From the NCBI GenBank assembly GCA_022828595.1, contig JAKGHH010000001.1, positions 204,247,813-204,311,812 of the forward strand: a stretch of 64,000 nt of DNA. Reading direction: 5' to 3'. Source of the DNA: Nelumbo lutea. Lineage: Eukaryota > Streptophyta > Magnoliopsida > Proteales > Nelumbonaceae. The notes below the pieces were generated by a model. That model searched no databases, had not been told where the DNA came from, and saw only the letters and a list, made by a program, of their open reading frames with translations. The translations under genes and the position numbers were made by a program. This document shows positions 22,264 through 33,074 of this stretch, piece after piece (the first letter of the stretch is position 1; the number at the start of each line of letters is the position of its first letter).

Positions 22264-23547
22264 GTGCCATTAGAACTCCTTGTTCGTCACCCTCTTTTTG
22301 CTACGGCGAGCTGCACCGCGGGGTCTATCCGCGGTATCTATAAGCATGCTTCATTGAATCGTTTGATGTAGCCCCGTATGGGTTCTCCTTCCCTTTGGAC
22401 TACCCCGAAGATGCTTTCCTCTGCTCTGGGGCACCGTTTGCTGGTGACAAAGTGCGCAGTGAAGACCTGCACGAACTGAGCCCAACACTTTATCGACCCG
22501 GGGGCCAGGTTCCTGTACCAAGTGCGGGCTACCCCTTGAGGGTGGGGGTGAAAGCCACGCACACGCATGATTCGCTGGCTCTGGCGAGGTGCATTTGGGA
22601 CTGGAAAGCGTCAACGTGGTCGCTGGGGTCGAAGGACCCGTCATACTTGTCTAGAGGCGGGAGCTTGAAATCTCTGGGCAGGGGGACTGCCAGGAGTTCT
22701 GACGCGAGGGGGAAGGAACTGAGAGAATCGGGGCAACTCCTACCTCGTCTGAGCTCGTCTCGCCTTTGCCTTTGAGATCTGACAGGACGCGGGTGGTGGT
22801 TCGTCGACCTCGACGACGCCTTCACTGTTGAGTGGGCCGTGTACTGGCGCTGCTGGCCTCCGTGTTGCCGAGCTCGATGGGCCCGAAGTGCTGGTAGTCT
22901 GCTGCTGCCAGTGCGCCGAATCGGTTTTCCGCGAGTGGGAACTCCGGTTTGGAGCCCCGAGGTGCCGATCTCGCGGGCGAGGTTCCTGACCCGCCTACGA
23001 GCTGCGAGGCGGGGATGACTTTTCTCTCTCTCTGGCCTGGGGACGAGGCCTGGCTATTTGGGGGAATCTGGGGCCTGGAGGCCTTTCCTTGGTGGACGCG
23101 TCCATCCTGCGGAGAGGCCTTGACCGGCTTCGGAGCAGGGTGGCGAGGTGGAAGTAATGGTTGGTTCGGCAGTTGGGGGAACTGCTGTTGATAGTGATAT
23201 TGGGAGAGGTTGTGCAACACTTGGTGCGGGTGAAGCTGGTGTTGCTGGAATTGTTGCATCTGGGCTTGCATTGCCCGCATGCACTGCATTAGGTCGTCCA
23301 ACCGATTTTGGCTAGCTGCCAGGGGGATGGCGGTTGGTTCAATGAGGGTAGTTTCGATGGGGAGAGGAAAGGGGATGTTTGTGGCAGGTAGGTTTGCAGG
23401 CGCCACTGCTTGTGGCGTATTCAGATTGGGTATTCCGTCCACCGAGAGGGGGATGGTGAACTGTCCAACACACACCCCGGGAACTTGAGGCTATTCCCCG
23501 GTGGTGTTTGTCTCTGTGCTGCGTCCGGCGTTGCTGGAGGAGGCCAT
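22264..23547 (-). pseudogene. Gag N-terminal and central region of element 2
   Basis: Start ATG at 23547 gives MASSSNAGRSTETNTTGE, then a TAG, then the frame continues with CVGQFTIPLSVDGIPNLNTP and a Q/P-rich linker. The Retrotrans_gag domain (FKLPPLDKYDGSFDPSDHVD, GVARTWYRNLAPGSIKCWAQ, IRGYIKRFNEACL) is in 22338-22825, in two frames. It forms the particle in intact relatives. Confidence 0.83.
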
Positions 23548-23612
23548 GAGTATTGAGTTTTTCAAAGGAGAAGAAAGGGGTATGAATGTTTTGGAGGGAG
23601 GCCTTTTGAAGC

Positions 23613-23632
23613 GTTCCCACAGACGGCGCCAA
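23613..23632 (-). other. Primer binding site of element 2
   Basis: Read on the - strand: TTGGCGCCGTCTGTGGGAAC, one base inside the 5' LTR. Same motif and position as element 1. Confidence 0.85.
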
Positions 23633-23836
23633 TTGACGATGCACAATCTGGCCGATCTTAGCTGTCAATGATCTTGCCTCTGAACTGAGTAACAGGGACC
23701 TGAAACGGAAGGAGAAGAGAAGCTCCGGGGAGAACCCGGCGTAAGGCCTCCGAAGCTCAAGTTAGAATCCTTCAAAGGCAAGATAAACCAGATAGCGCAA
23801 AAAGTTAGCATACCTCGTTCCTGGGGGGTAGGAGCC

Positions 23837-23844
23837 TTTTATAA
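23837..23844 (-). promoter_or_regulatory. LTR TATA box of element 2
   Basis: Reads TTATAAAA on the - strand, about 205 bp before the inner LTR end. Matching position in the other LTR is 14218-14225. Expected gag-pol promoter. Confidence 0.6.
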
Positions 23845-24245
23845 CCACCTCGCGCACTCACTTCCAGGCTTCCGTCAGATCGGGCATGATTATTTCTGAA
23901 CTCCTGCCAGTTCGGATGTCATTTCCTCTGGCCGGACAGAACTGCCACTGTTCCTTTTGTCGGAGCCGTCTCTGCGGCTAGTGACGACGGTTGCAGGTGG
24001 CGGTAGCAGGAAGCCGTTTGAAGTGCGGCTGTCAGGCGTCAGATCCCAAATCAGTCAGGTGCGTCGCCCTTGGATACGGACGTCCTTGGTGTCGGGTACG
24101 TTTGGTCAGCTTGGTGTTTTGGAAGCGAAGTGTTGGAGTGGCGAGCGAGGTGTCTTGAGTTCGGTTTGGAGTGTTCCGAGCTGCCATGGGCCAGCTCGGG
24201 TCAGCTTTGTGAGGCTTGGGGCCCAGTATAGTTCGTGCTCCTTGC

Positions 24246-24467
24246 AGGGAGCTCGGGTTCTCAGTAGGGAGTTCGCTCTTAATAGGGAGCTCGGACTCCC
24301 AGTAGGGAGCTTGGTCTTAATAGGGAGCTCGGACTTAGGGAGCTCGGGTTCTTACTTAGGGAGCTCGGACCCTTAACAGGGAGCTCGCTCTTACCAGGGA
24401 GCTCGGGCTCCTAGTAGGGAGCTCGGACTCTTGGTAGGGAGCTCGGACTCAGTAGAGTGGTCTGGAG
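24246..24467. repeat. GGGAGCTC minisatellite in the LTR, 11 units
   Basis: Same array as 14627-14894. Units align one to one except that three units present in the other LTR (its units 10-12) are absent here. Confidence 0.9.
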
Positions 24468-24591
24468 TTCGGGCTCGGTAGTGAGCTTGGACTTGCTTCC
24501 GATGTTCGCTTCGGGCACTCTACTGTCCCGAGTTGCTTGCCTTTGCCACATGTCGGGCGACTGCGAGATCGGGCCAAATTTCCCTTCATCA

Positions 24592-24998
24592 CTATCTGCT
24601 GCCACCGTCACCTCCGGTGACCTTCGACAATGTTGTTGGAAGCGGAGGCGGCGGACCGCAATGGCCAGGGTGTTGGCATCTCTCTTAGAATATATATAGA
24701 GAGAGAGAAGACCCTTCAATTCTACCAAAACCTAGGGTTGAAGTTCAAAAGTTAAAAGCTAAAAAAGCCCAACCGAATTGATGAGATTGAACTTAGAATT
24801 CCGGTTAACTAAATTGGTTCTGTTTCGGTTTAGAATTTAAAAAAAAAAAATCAAAGTTATCAATTCAATTTTAATTAACCAATACAAAAAGATGACAATT
24901 AATTAAAACTATCGGTATATGTATTTTATTATTTATTATTTATTATAAATCAATATTCATCATTTCATAATCCCCGATAGACATTACCTTTGAGGGTA
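24592..24998. other. Intergenic, no gene seen
   Basis: The first 70 bp (CCACCGTCACCTCCGGTGAC...) resemble the GC-rich centre of the MULE-like element at 25760-26131. The rest is AT-rich. Confidence 0.4.
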
Positions 24999-25494
24999 GG
25001 GGTGGCAATGAATCGAGTTTTTCATGAGCGGCTTGAGTTTGGCTTGTGAAAAGCTCGACTCGATTCGATTTCAACGGAATTCGAGCCCAATTCATTGACT
25101 CGATTATTAAACGAGCCAAACTCGAACATACTAGAGCTCGGCTTACAAGCCGGTTCGAATATATATATATATATATATATATAATATTTAATATATATAT
25201 ATAAATATATAATAAAAATATAGAAATTAATATATATATATAAAAATATTATAATTCTTAAAATTTTAAATATTAAATAAAAAATATTTTTATATATAAT
25301 ATTTTTATTTATTTTAAATACTTTTTCTTAAAATCGAGCTCGAACTTATGAATTTTTTATTTGAGCCGAACTCGAGTTCAAGATTTTGGCTTAAATCGAA
25401 TTTGAATTCGAGCTCGAACCGAACTCGAGCTTAGTACTATTCGATTCAGCTCTATATGGCGCGAGCCTATTACTATTCGGCTCGAACCCACCCC
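24999..25494. mobile_element. hAT-like nonautonomous element
   Basis: Ends GGGGTGGCAATGAATCGAG... and ...CGGCTCGAACCCACCCC are imperfect inverted repeats. GAGGGTA precedes and GAGGGTTA follows, consistent with a target duplication of 7-8 bp. The interior is very AT-rich with a TA repeat at 25160-25190. No coding capacity. Confidence 0.6.
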
Positions 25495-25759
25495 GAGGGT
25501 TAGGGCCTGTAAAGTTGTCGCGACTCCAAATGGGTTTTGTCCTGATGTGGCCATGCCTCATTAATTACTCCTAATAAATGCGTGCCATCAATTCTAATCA
25601 AACATTAATTGTGAGCTGATATGGTGTCCCATATTGCACAACCGTGTTGCCCCAAACCTGCCAAACCTATCTACCTTCGTCCAAGGCCTGATCTGCTCGT
25701 GACACACGGCGCTTTACACAGACATGCACATTTCATTTTGCATTTATGTATTATTATTT

Positions 25760-26131
25760 GGGGTAATAGCATAGGGCAATTTTTGGGGTTTAATATTAAT
25801 AAAAATAATATTTTTAAAAAATTTTAAAAATAGGTTCACTTTTTTAAAATAATATCAATAAAGGGCAAAAATACTATTCATCATTTTCTTCTTGCCATTT
25901 GATTACTAGCACAACTGTCCACCACTAGCGTCACTTCCGGCAATGTTGCTGGAGGCGGCGGTGGGCAACGGTGGATGGCAGCGTCGGTGAACAAATGGCA
26001 AGAAGAAGATGAACAATGTTTTTGCCATTTTATTGATATTATTTAAAAAAGTTAACCTCTTTTTCAAATATTTTTAAAAATATTATTTTTATTAATATTA
26101 AACCCCAAAAATTGCCCTTATATGCAATCCC
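25760..26131. mobile_element. Mutator-like MITE with long inverted arms
   Basis: Arms of about 150 bp are near-perfect inverted copies (left GGGCAATTTTTGGGGTTTAA, mirrored near 26100). Both sides are flanked by the 9-bp direct repeat TTATTATTT (25751-25759 and 26132-26140), the size typical for Mutator-like elements. A GC-rich centre (CTGGAGGCGGCGGTGGGC) separates the arms. Confidence 0.85.
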
Positions 26132-26140
26132 TTATTATTT

Positions 26141-26960
26141 AGTGAGATGTCCCCAATGCACGATAAGATGTACTTGTGAGGTCGTTGTGAGGCACTTTGT
26201 ATGAGGAGCAGATCCCAATTCCCTTGGTCCATCTAGTATTGAGATGGAGTTCGAACTGAAATTGCAGCCCCCTCCTAGTCTATTAGTAGCCCTCCCCCCC
26301 CCCCAAACTGCATCTTGCTCATGGATTTGGCATCAATCCATGGTCAAGATTCAGTTCACCCTAGAAATCTTAACTCCACCCTAGGGGTGAACTAAATGGT
26401 TAAAATCCCTTTATTTTTATGGTGGGTCTTAGTCTCATACCTAGGAGGGAGCTGCGGTCTACTTATCCCTAGGTTTCATTCTCTAATACACCCTTCCAAG
26501 TGAAAGCCCATCAATAGGGGTTCAACTTGGGTGGGCCCAGCCCCAGCCCAACTCGAACCGGCCCGAGAAGTTGGTCTTTTTTAAATTTTGGGCTGGACTC
26601 GGACCTAGCCCTTAGGTAACCCAAACTCGGTCTAATTATATACATTTATACATATATATGTGTATAGGTGTAAATGTTGCATACATATTTACATACATAC
26701 ATAAATATATGTATATATTTGCATAAATACATATATATATATAATATATATAATATATATAATTTTAGAATGGGTTCATTAACCAACCTGAACCCGAGCA
26801 AAGAAAAGCGTACAATGATAGAGAATGGGATCGGAGGTAGACTACAAAGTGTAAATACATGTAGCTCAACAATGCAGAGATTGCGATAATGCAAAAATGA
26901 ATCGCTCTTGTAACTGTGGTAATTGCTATATTAACCAACAATTTACCAAAGCGAAGCCAC
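26141..26960. other. Intergenic with TA-rich microsatellite
   Basis: No gene is seen. ACATA/TATATA-rich low-complexity sequence at about 26640-26765 explains the open frames here. A C-run lies at 26287-26304. Confidence 0.5.
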
Positions 26961-27080
26961 TAAGGCTCAGTTTGGAAAGAGTACAAATGCAAATATGTAT
27001 GTACAGTGCGAATACATATAAAACATAAAGGTTTTGCACTCTACATATTTGCATTTGTATTCCTTCCAAACTGAGCCTTA
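26961..27080. mobile_element. 120-bp hairpin MITE
   Basis: TAAGGCTCAGTTTGGAAAGA at the left and its inverted copy at the right. The arms match over 40 bp with two mismatches (26961-27000 against 27041-27080). TA or TTA/TAA borders suggest a mariner- or PIF-type MITE. Confidence 0.85.
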
Positions 27081-27140
27081 GAACTTCTCCATGAACGTAA
27101 AATGCCTAAGAGTGTTAAAATGAATTATTCAACTTGTGAT

Positions 27141-27518
27141 CAGACCTGTTCATGGGCCGGGCCGGGCCGGGCTCAGGCCGGGCTTTGACTCTTTATTAAC
27201 AGAAAACTGTTAGGCCCGACCAACGGGCCCGAGCCCGGCCCTGATGAAAAGCCCGAAGCCCGACCTAATAAAAGAAATTCAAAATTTTCTGACATTTTCT
27301 ATTTTAATTTAAATGTTTTTTTCCCCTATTTAAATGAACAATGAGTCTACAAGTGAATCAATGACCTCAAATCAAAAAATTTATTCAAATAGACATCACA
27401 TAGGGTTTTTACTTAGGTTTAACTATAAGTCGGGCCGGATTTACTTAAATTTAACTATAAGTCGGGTCGGGCCAGGCTGGGCCGGCCCGTCAGGCCACCC
27501 GGCCCATGAACAGGTCTA
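27141..27518. mobile_element. hAT-type MITE with 8-bp target duplication
   Basis: Perfect 20-bp inverted ends (AGACCTGTTCATGGGCCGGG) and an exact 8-bp direct repeat CTTGTGAT at 27133-27140 and 27519-27526. GC-rich ends (GGGCCGGGCC repeats) and AT-rich centre. No transposase coding. Confidence 0.9.
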
Positions 27519-27526
27519 CTTGTGAT

Positions 27527-30214
27527 GAGCTAAAGTCATCGCCTAGTCAATTAAAACAGCGATGAGCAAAAAACGTTGTTTCGCGCCTATGATGATGAAC
27601 CACAACGAATTGCCCCATTGCATCCTAGCCTAATCACCTCATTTGCACGCATCAATGACTTGAGAATAGCCTGCTCCCAATATGCGGCCAAAAGAGCTCT
27701 CAATGGGTCGTAGCGAAGATGTAGTAAGTGAGAGTTCCAAGGGAAAAGAAAATCCTAATCCCAAAGGATATGGCTGGATACGTAGCAAAACCCTGGTAGA
27801 GCCCATGCAATAAAGGCCATAGAATCATGATTCTCCTCCTTAAAAGGGAAAAAACTCTTTATTTGGAACGTTTCTCCTTATAGCTTTGGGATCTCCTCTA
27901 GAGAGCTCACATACGAGACATGTCTCTAGATTCCCGGCTTCCCTATCCTCGTGAGTCCTCTTACTCCGTCCCTTAAACTTCTTGTGACAATAAAGATCAA
28001 AGAAGGAGATTGAAATAATATTGCATACGTGATTGTTCAAATATGAAAAGGGGAATATAAATTAACATTGAACTCACCAATTACAGAGTGACGTATATTG
28101 AATGTAAGCCAGCCATTACCCATTACTTGACTCAAAAATGTAGTAGAGTGGGAAGGGGACGTGAGAAGAAAGATTGAAAGAACTGTAAGAGAATAAAATT
28201 CTTTTATTTTTGAAAAGACCAATGATAGAAATATAATTTTATGAAAAGACCAAAATACCCCTCCTTCTTCAATCATGTGAAATGTAATTTTTAGCAACAT
28301 TAAAAACGGTAAGTGTTAATACAAAAAAAAAATAAAGGATATATATTATTGTGTTTTAATTTTTTAAGTGTAAAAATCAACCACATGCGTAAGAACCACG
28401 AGAGGAGGAGAAGGAGAAGCCTTTCCATGAACATTGTTGTAGAGTAAGACCCTTTAATACACACCGCCCCCCGGGTGCTTCGAAAATTGCATGAACAAAG
28501 TAGAATTCTTCAAAAAATCATTGCAAGAGATGGGATTTTCTGAGTTGGCAGCGGCATCCCACCTCCAAGAAATAGCTAATAAATTGGTGACTTTTGAAAT
28601 GAAGGATACCTTTGAGTGGATAATAAATAGGAATCTGTGAACACGTAGAATGAAAAGCAAATAAAGCTACAATTCTTCTATCGCTAGTTCAGAATGAAGG
28701 AACCCTTCCCTGTTCGGATCACTGGTTCTGACTTCTGACAAAGATTATATGTCAGACGAGCTTACTGGTTCGTTGACAGTCAAGCCGGTATGGGGATTGG
28801 GGAGAAATTTGGTTACCGTCCCGTTAGCTCCGCATGCTGAGAGGGGAATTCGTGCAGGAGGACAGATGGTGGGCTTCCCGCTTCCATTGTGTGGAGCGCC
28901 CGGCCTTGGGGTGCAGATTTGATCTCCAAGATAAGAATCAAAAACCAAAACACATCACTCCACAACGAGCATTTAGAAAAACTTTTGACATCTGTCCTTA
29001 GAAATATCCCACCATACCCTTTAAAAAAAAAGATTAAAATTCACTTTTGACAGTTATTAAAATATTTATTAAATACGCATCGAAGACCTGTCCCCCCTGC
29101 CTGAGTCCTATTTTGGAGGAACTGATTGGTGCTGAAGTAAAGCAATATGCTTCGTCTTTGCCAAAAAAACAAAAAAGTTACATGGGCCCAAAGTGGGCCG
29201 GGCTTGGCTTAACTTTGGGCGTTAGACACAGAAAAGAGGGTGGGGGCTTCAACACATGGTTGCCTCCTTATGTAGATAGCAGATGGATGTCTTGCCTTCA
29301 ACTCATGACTTGATACACATGTCAATTAATAAATATGTATTTTATATAAAATAAAATATATTTGCACGTATAGCATATATAATAATTTTTAGATTTTCAA
29401 TAGGAGATCTATCATAGTTCATTATAGGCTCTGATTATTTGAAACATTTCTTCTTTCATCTCAATACTAAAATAACAAATAAAAACATCAAATGAGCAAT
29501 TATCAATAAAATATATGGCTACACGAGTTGTGTTTATTCAAAGGTTAATTAGATACTTGGGTTGGGCCCAACCCAAAGTCAATTTGTTGGGTTGGATTAG
29601 GATTAATGGGTTTCAGATTGAATTGGGGTTAAGGTTATGGGTTTAGATCCTCAGGTTGAGGTAGGATTGACCTCAACCCTACTTAACCCGGCTCAACTTT
29701 AAGCCCCTGCTATGTTGGGCTATTGGTCACCACCACTTTTTCCCAACATTGCTCGGTAGCCACCATCAACAATCTAAGATAGCCCCCAATTCTACCTCAA
29801 AGGGGCTAGAAACTCGACCTACTGGGCCTCTTGCAGCCAAAATGAACGAATTATTATTTTTCAAGGCACAAACAGAAGAAAAAAAAAAAACTCATTACTT
29901 AACACACTTCCATTAATAGTTTAAAACCCTGGTTAAGAAAAAACATCCACATCCATCAAGCCTTCCTGATTTTAAACAAATCTATATAGATATGTATCAA
30001 TAATCATAGCAGAAAGTGTTTTACTAGTCCTCCTAATAGCTTTCAAAGGAGAGAGAGAGAGAGAAGCATTTTAAAAGTTCTCTTATTTCTAATCTCCCAA
30101 ATGTAAGTACATACCAAGCCACCCCCAACCATGAGACAAATTCAATTAAATTTCATTATTTACAATTCCAGAAAACAAAAAAAAAGAAATCTAAGCACTC
30201 AATGATAGAAGTGC
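27527..30214. other. Intergenic, no gene recognised
   Basis: Mostly AT-rich. 28745-28948 is a GC-richer island open in both directions (for example GLGRNLVTVPLAPHAERG on the + strand, without a credible start); I do not recognise it. 29530-29720 is rich in TTGGGCC/AACCC phrases like decayed hAT-type MITEs. Confidence 0.4.
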
Positions 30215-30415
30215 AGGAAATTGCGAGTTCAAATCAGCCCCCACAATGTCCCACAGCACATCCCACTGTATATTGAGAATATTTCCCGATGATGACATCA
30301 TCATTTATGGTATTATCATCAAGTGATGTTCTCAATATACAGCAAGATGTACTATGTGACATTGTAAGGGGCAATTGTGGGGGGTTGCTGATTTGATCTC
30401 GGAAATGTCTCTCTA
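30215..30415. mobile_element. Palindromic MITE
   Basis: Inverted arms of about 60 bp: ACTGTATATTGAGAA on the left against TTCTCAATATACAG on the right, extending outward through CACAATGT/ACATTGT and TCAAATCAGC/GCTGATTTGA. Similar CAATGTGCAG phrases occur near 34380-34490 and 38515-38610, so it may be a small family. Confidence 0.7.
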
Positions 30416-30500
30416 ACCAGCTGGAGCCCTGCCAAAGGGCTAGAAAAGGGCAAGCAACAAACAGATGAAAGGGAGATTCTGTGTCTCCTTGAAACAACTT
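30400..30500 (-). pseudogene. LINE zf-RVT scrap
   Basis: Reads QGDTESPFHLFVACPFLALW, the 'E...HLF..CPF...LW' signature of the LINE C-terminal zinc-binding region. It directly abuts the palindromic MITE, which probably inserted into it. Confidence 0.45.
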
Positions 30501-31034
30501 TGGTTAACAGATCTGGGAATCAAAATTTGAGGTTTATTTTACCATTTTTTTTCCTATAAAATTCTCCATTCCCAGACTGGCTTTCAGTATACAGAATCTT
30601 TGGTATTTTAAAGGGATCATTGATTATGACTTTCAGTGTACAGACTCAGTTCATTTGGTATTTTAAAGGGATCATTCAAATTTGGTCCTTACAAAATTGT
30701 CCTTATAGCTTTTTGAAATCGAAAACATTTTCATACTTATATATATTTTTATTCATGAAAAGATATTTTCAATATACAGGAATTGTGAGGATCAAGTTCC
30801 AACTCTCAAAGCATCGTTGGCCTCAAAGTCTCATATTGAATAGGAGCAATAAGAGGTTGAGGTAACAAGTGATAGTTAGGACTAAGATATATGTTTGGGA
30901 TGCTTGAAAGAAAGACAAAATATGCAATTTATGGGGCAGGTCTGAGGTGTGATGTGTGTATGTGTGTAGATACACGCACGTGAGACCCTTAGTTTTAGGA
31001 GCTGGGCTGGATCATGTAGTTCTTGTTTCCTTTA

Positions 31035-31720
31035 GGCTACGCTTGTTTGTAGAAGTGCAAATCCAAATTTACATCAAGGATTGTAATGCAGATGGGTTCA
31101 TGAGAATGTAAAATGGGAACCGGATGATGTTGTTCCCATTTTACTGTTTTGGTGTTTGGTTAATCAGCCCTGCTAAAACTGCTAACTTGTTTTTTCCCAA
31201 CTCTTTCTAACCAACAGAAATCGTATTTAATATGCATATGCAGATACAATAGCAAACACAGAGCGGCGCACAGAGAAGAACAACTCTTCACCAGAATAGA
31301 GTGAGTACTGGAATAGAAACTTAGCAGTCCACCAGACGGCGGTGGAGGAGACTACCTTCCAAAATGGAGCATTGTCTGTTTCAATCTGCACCAACAACAA
31401 TCACCCTTAAATGCAAAAACGCAACACCGGTTTACAAATCTCCTAGCTATTCTCCTCATCTCACATTGCAAATACGCTCTCAATGCCCTGAGGGTCCAGA
31501 TTATCATTTGGGGTAACTTTCGGAGCAGCACTCTCAACTGTCTGACCGAATATCGTCGAAGAAGGGTTTCTCCTTTCTCCGTCCTCCGCCCTCCGCCCTC
31601 CGCCCTCGAAGCCTGACTGAAAACACATCTCTTACACTCCATCCAAACAGCTGCAAAACCAGACTGGAGTGGAGTGTAATATTACACAGGTCCGGTATTT
31701 ATACCGCAAACAAATGTGGC
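31035..31720. mobile_element. Possible PIF/Harbinger-like nonautonomous element
   Basis: TTA|GGCTACGCTTGTTTG on the left and CAAACAAATGTGGCC|TTA on the right: imperfect inverted ends with a direct TTA at both sides. The interior holds no recognisable gene; the open frame at 31352-31642 on the - strand is arginine-rich and unlike any family I know. Confidence 0.5.
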
Positions 31721-32384
31721 CTTAACATTTTTATTTCTTTTCTCAAATTGGTAATTTTAATATACATAGAAATGCCTGGTTTTGTAAAATCATTTTCCAA
31801 TTAAGCCTTTCTTCTCTTATTTTTATGAGTTTGGAAGAGGAATGGTCATTGAATCATTGAATCAAAACAACCTAGAATCCATTTCATACTATATATAACA
31901 TACTGATAGTTCAAATTACACTTTATGCCCTCAGGATTATAGAAGCATCAAATTCAAAACTAAGGGTATTCTAATCAATAATAGGATTCAATAAATATTA
32001 ACGTAATCGAGTTAATACCTTAAATATAAGACTTAATGATCTGGATTTGAATAGAAGAAAGTGATTGTTCAAATTATATTTTTATCCTTATGTCAACCAA
32101 ATTCGAAAATTAGAATATTTTAATCACATAATTAAAAGTTGTACACTCTCATTCTTACTTTTAATAGTAGTATAAATATAAATATATTATTATTGCAAAC
32201 AGGTTAGAGGTTTAACCTTGCATTCATAAAATAATTTCACTCTTTATTAATTTCCAACACATACATAAATATGGCACTAGAATGGTGGAACGAGGATATA
32301 TATATATATATATATGTTGTTTTAACTTATTGCAACCCGAATCTCAATTTAAAGTCACAATTTAAACCCAAGAAAACAAAACAA

Positions 32385-32730
32385 TCAAGACTCTGCTAAA
32401 TAATTAAATATGTTAAATGATGGATTAACAATACTGAAGTCCCCATCAATAAAGAGGTTGTGCCCACTGACATATCTTGAATCATCACTCCCCAAATAAA
32501 GTTCTGCTTGAGCAACAACCTCTACCTTAAGGGTCACACCTTTGAGATTAGCTGCAGCACATATAATCTCTTCAGTCTCCTGATCACCATTCAGCTTAAA
32601 AGAACTCTTAAACAAAGGTGTAGCAATCCCAAAGGGAGATAAGCAGTTGACTCCGATGCCATACTTCCCAAGCTCAACTGCTGCATTCTTAGTGAGCCCA
32701 ACACAACATTGCTTGATAATAGCAGGTTGA
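32385..32730 (-). pseudogene. Truncated SDR pseudogene
   Basis: Encodes only the C-terminal half of a short-chain dehydrogenase: VGLTKNAAVELGKYGIGVNC, LSPFGIATP, LYLGSDDSRYVSGHNLFIDG, ending NYLAES. It is a diverged tandem copy of the neighbouring SDR gene (matching VLGLTRNTAVELGRFGIRVN and LYLGSEDSSYVSGHN). The cofactor-binding half and the YxxxK site are missing. An exact 30-bp direct repeat (32701-32730 and 32763-32792) marks the broken end. Confidence 0.85.
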
Positions 32731-33074
32731 GCCCAAACGTCGCTAGCTAGAGAACAAGGAAAACACAACATTGCTTGATAATAGCAGGTTGACATTAGAC
32801 TAACTGGAGTTTCCTCACCGTCAGAGCCTCCGACTGTTGTTGATCGTAAGAAGTCTCCAGCTTACCCTAATAATTTCTGAGTTGTGTCAGCCCTCTTCGG
32901 TGCGTTGTTCAAATTTTGAACACCTCACCTCTTTTCAAGAAATTAATAAAGTGTTAAAACCGCATCACATGTACCCAAAAAACAAACAAACAATCTAGTT
33001 TAGTTGAGATGATACATATATATAGTTCTAAGGCCACCATGTAGAACAAGGTAAATAACTGAGTATGAGTAACC

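Larger units (their letters stand above)
14017..24591 (-). mobile_element. Tat-type Ty3/gypsy retrotransposon, element 2
   Basis: About 10.6 kb, minus orientation, same gene order as element 1 but a different family: the proteins align well while the LTRs share little beyond the ends. LTRs start TGATGATGC/TGACGATGC and end CATCA. PBS, PPT, gag, protease, RT with YVDD, two RNase H domains, integrase and the convergent antisense gene are all recognisable. It has fewer lesions than element 1, but several frameshifts and stops remain. The flanking 5 bp do not match (GTTAT on the left, CTATC on the right). Confidence 0.92.
23634..24591 (-). repeat. Element 2 LTR (5' LTR in element orientation)
   Basis: 958 bp, from TGACGATGCACAATCTGG to TTCCCTTCATCA. 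It has an 11-unit GGGAGCTC array at 24246-24467. The inner first bases TGACG differ from TGATG in the partner. Confidence 0.92.

Noticed and set aside
26646..26894. Open frames rich in Tyr, Ile and Leu near 26.7 kb
   Set aside because: Produced by TA/ACATA microsatellite sequence.
31352..31642. Arginine-rich open frame in a putative PIF-like element
   Set aside because: No transposase motif, and it reads over GGCGGAGG-type simple repeats.
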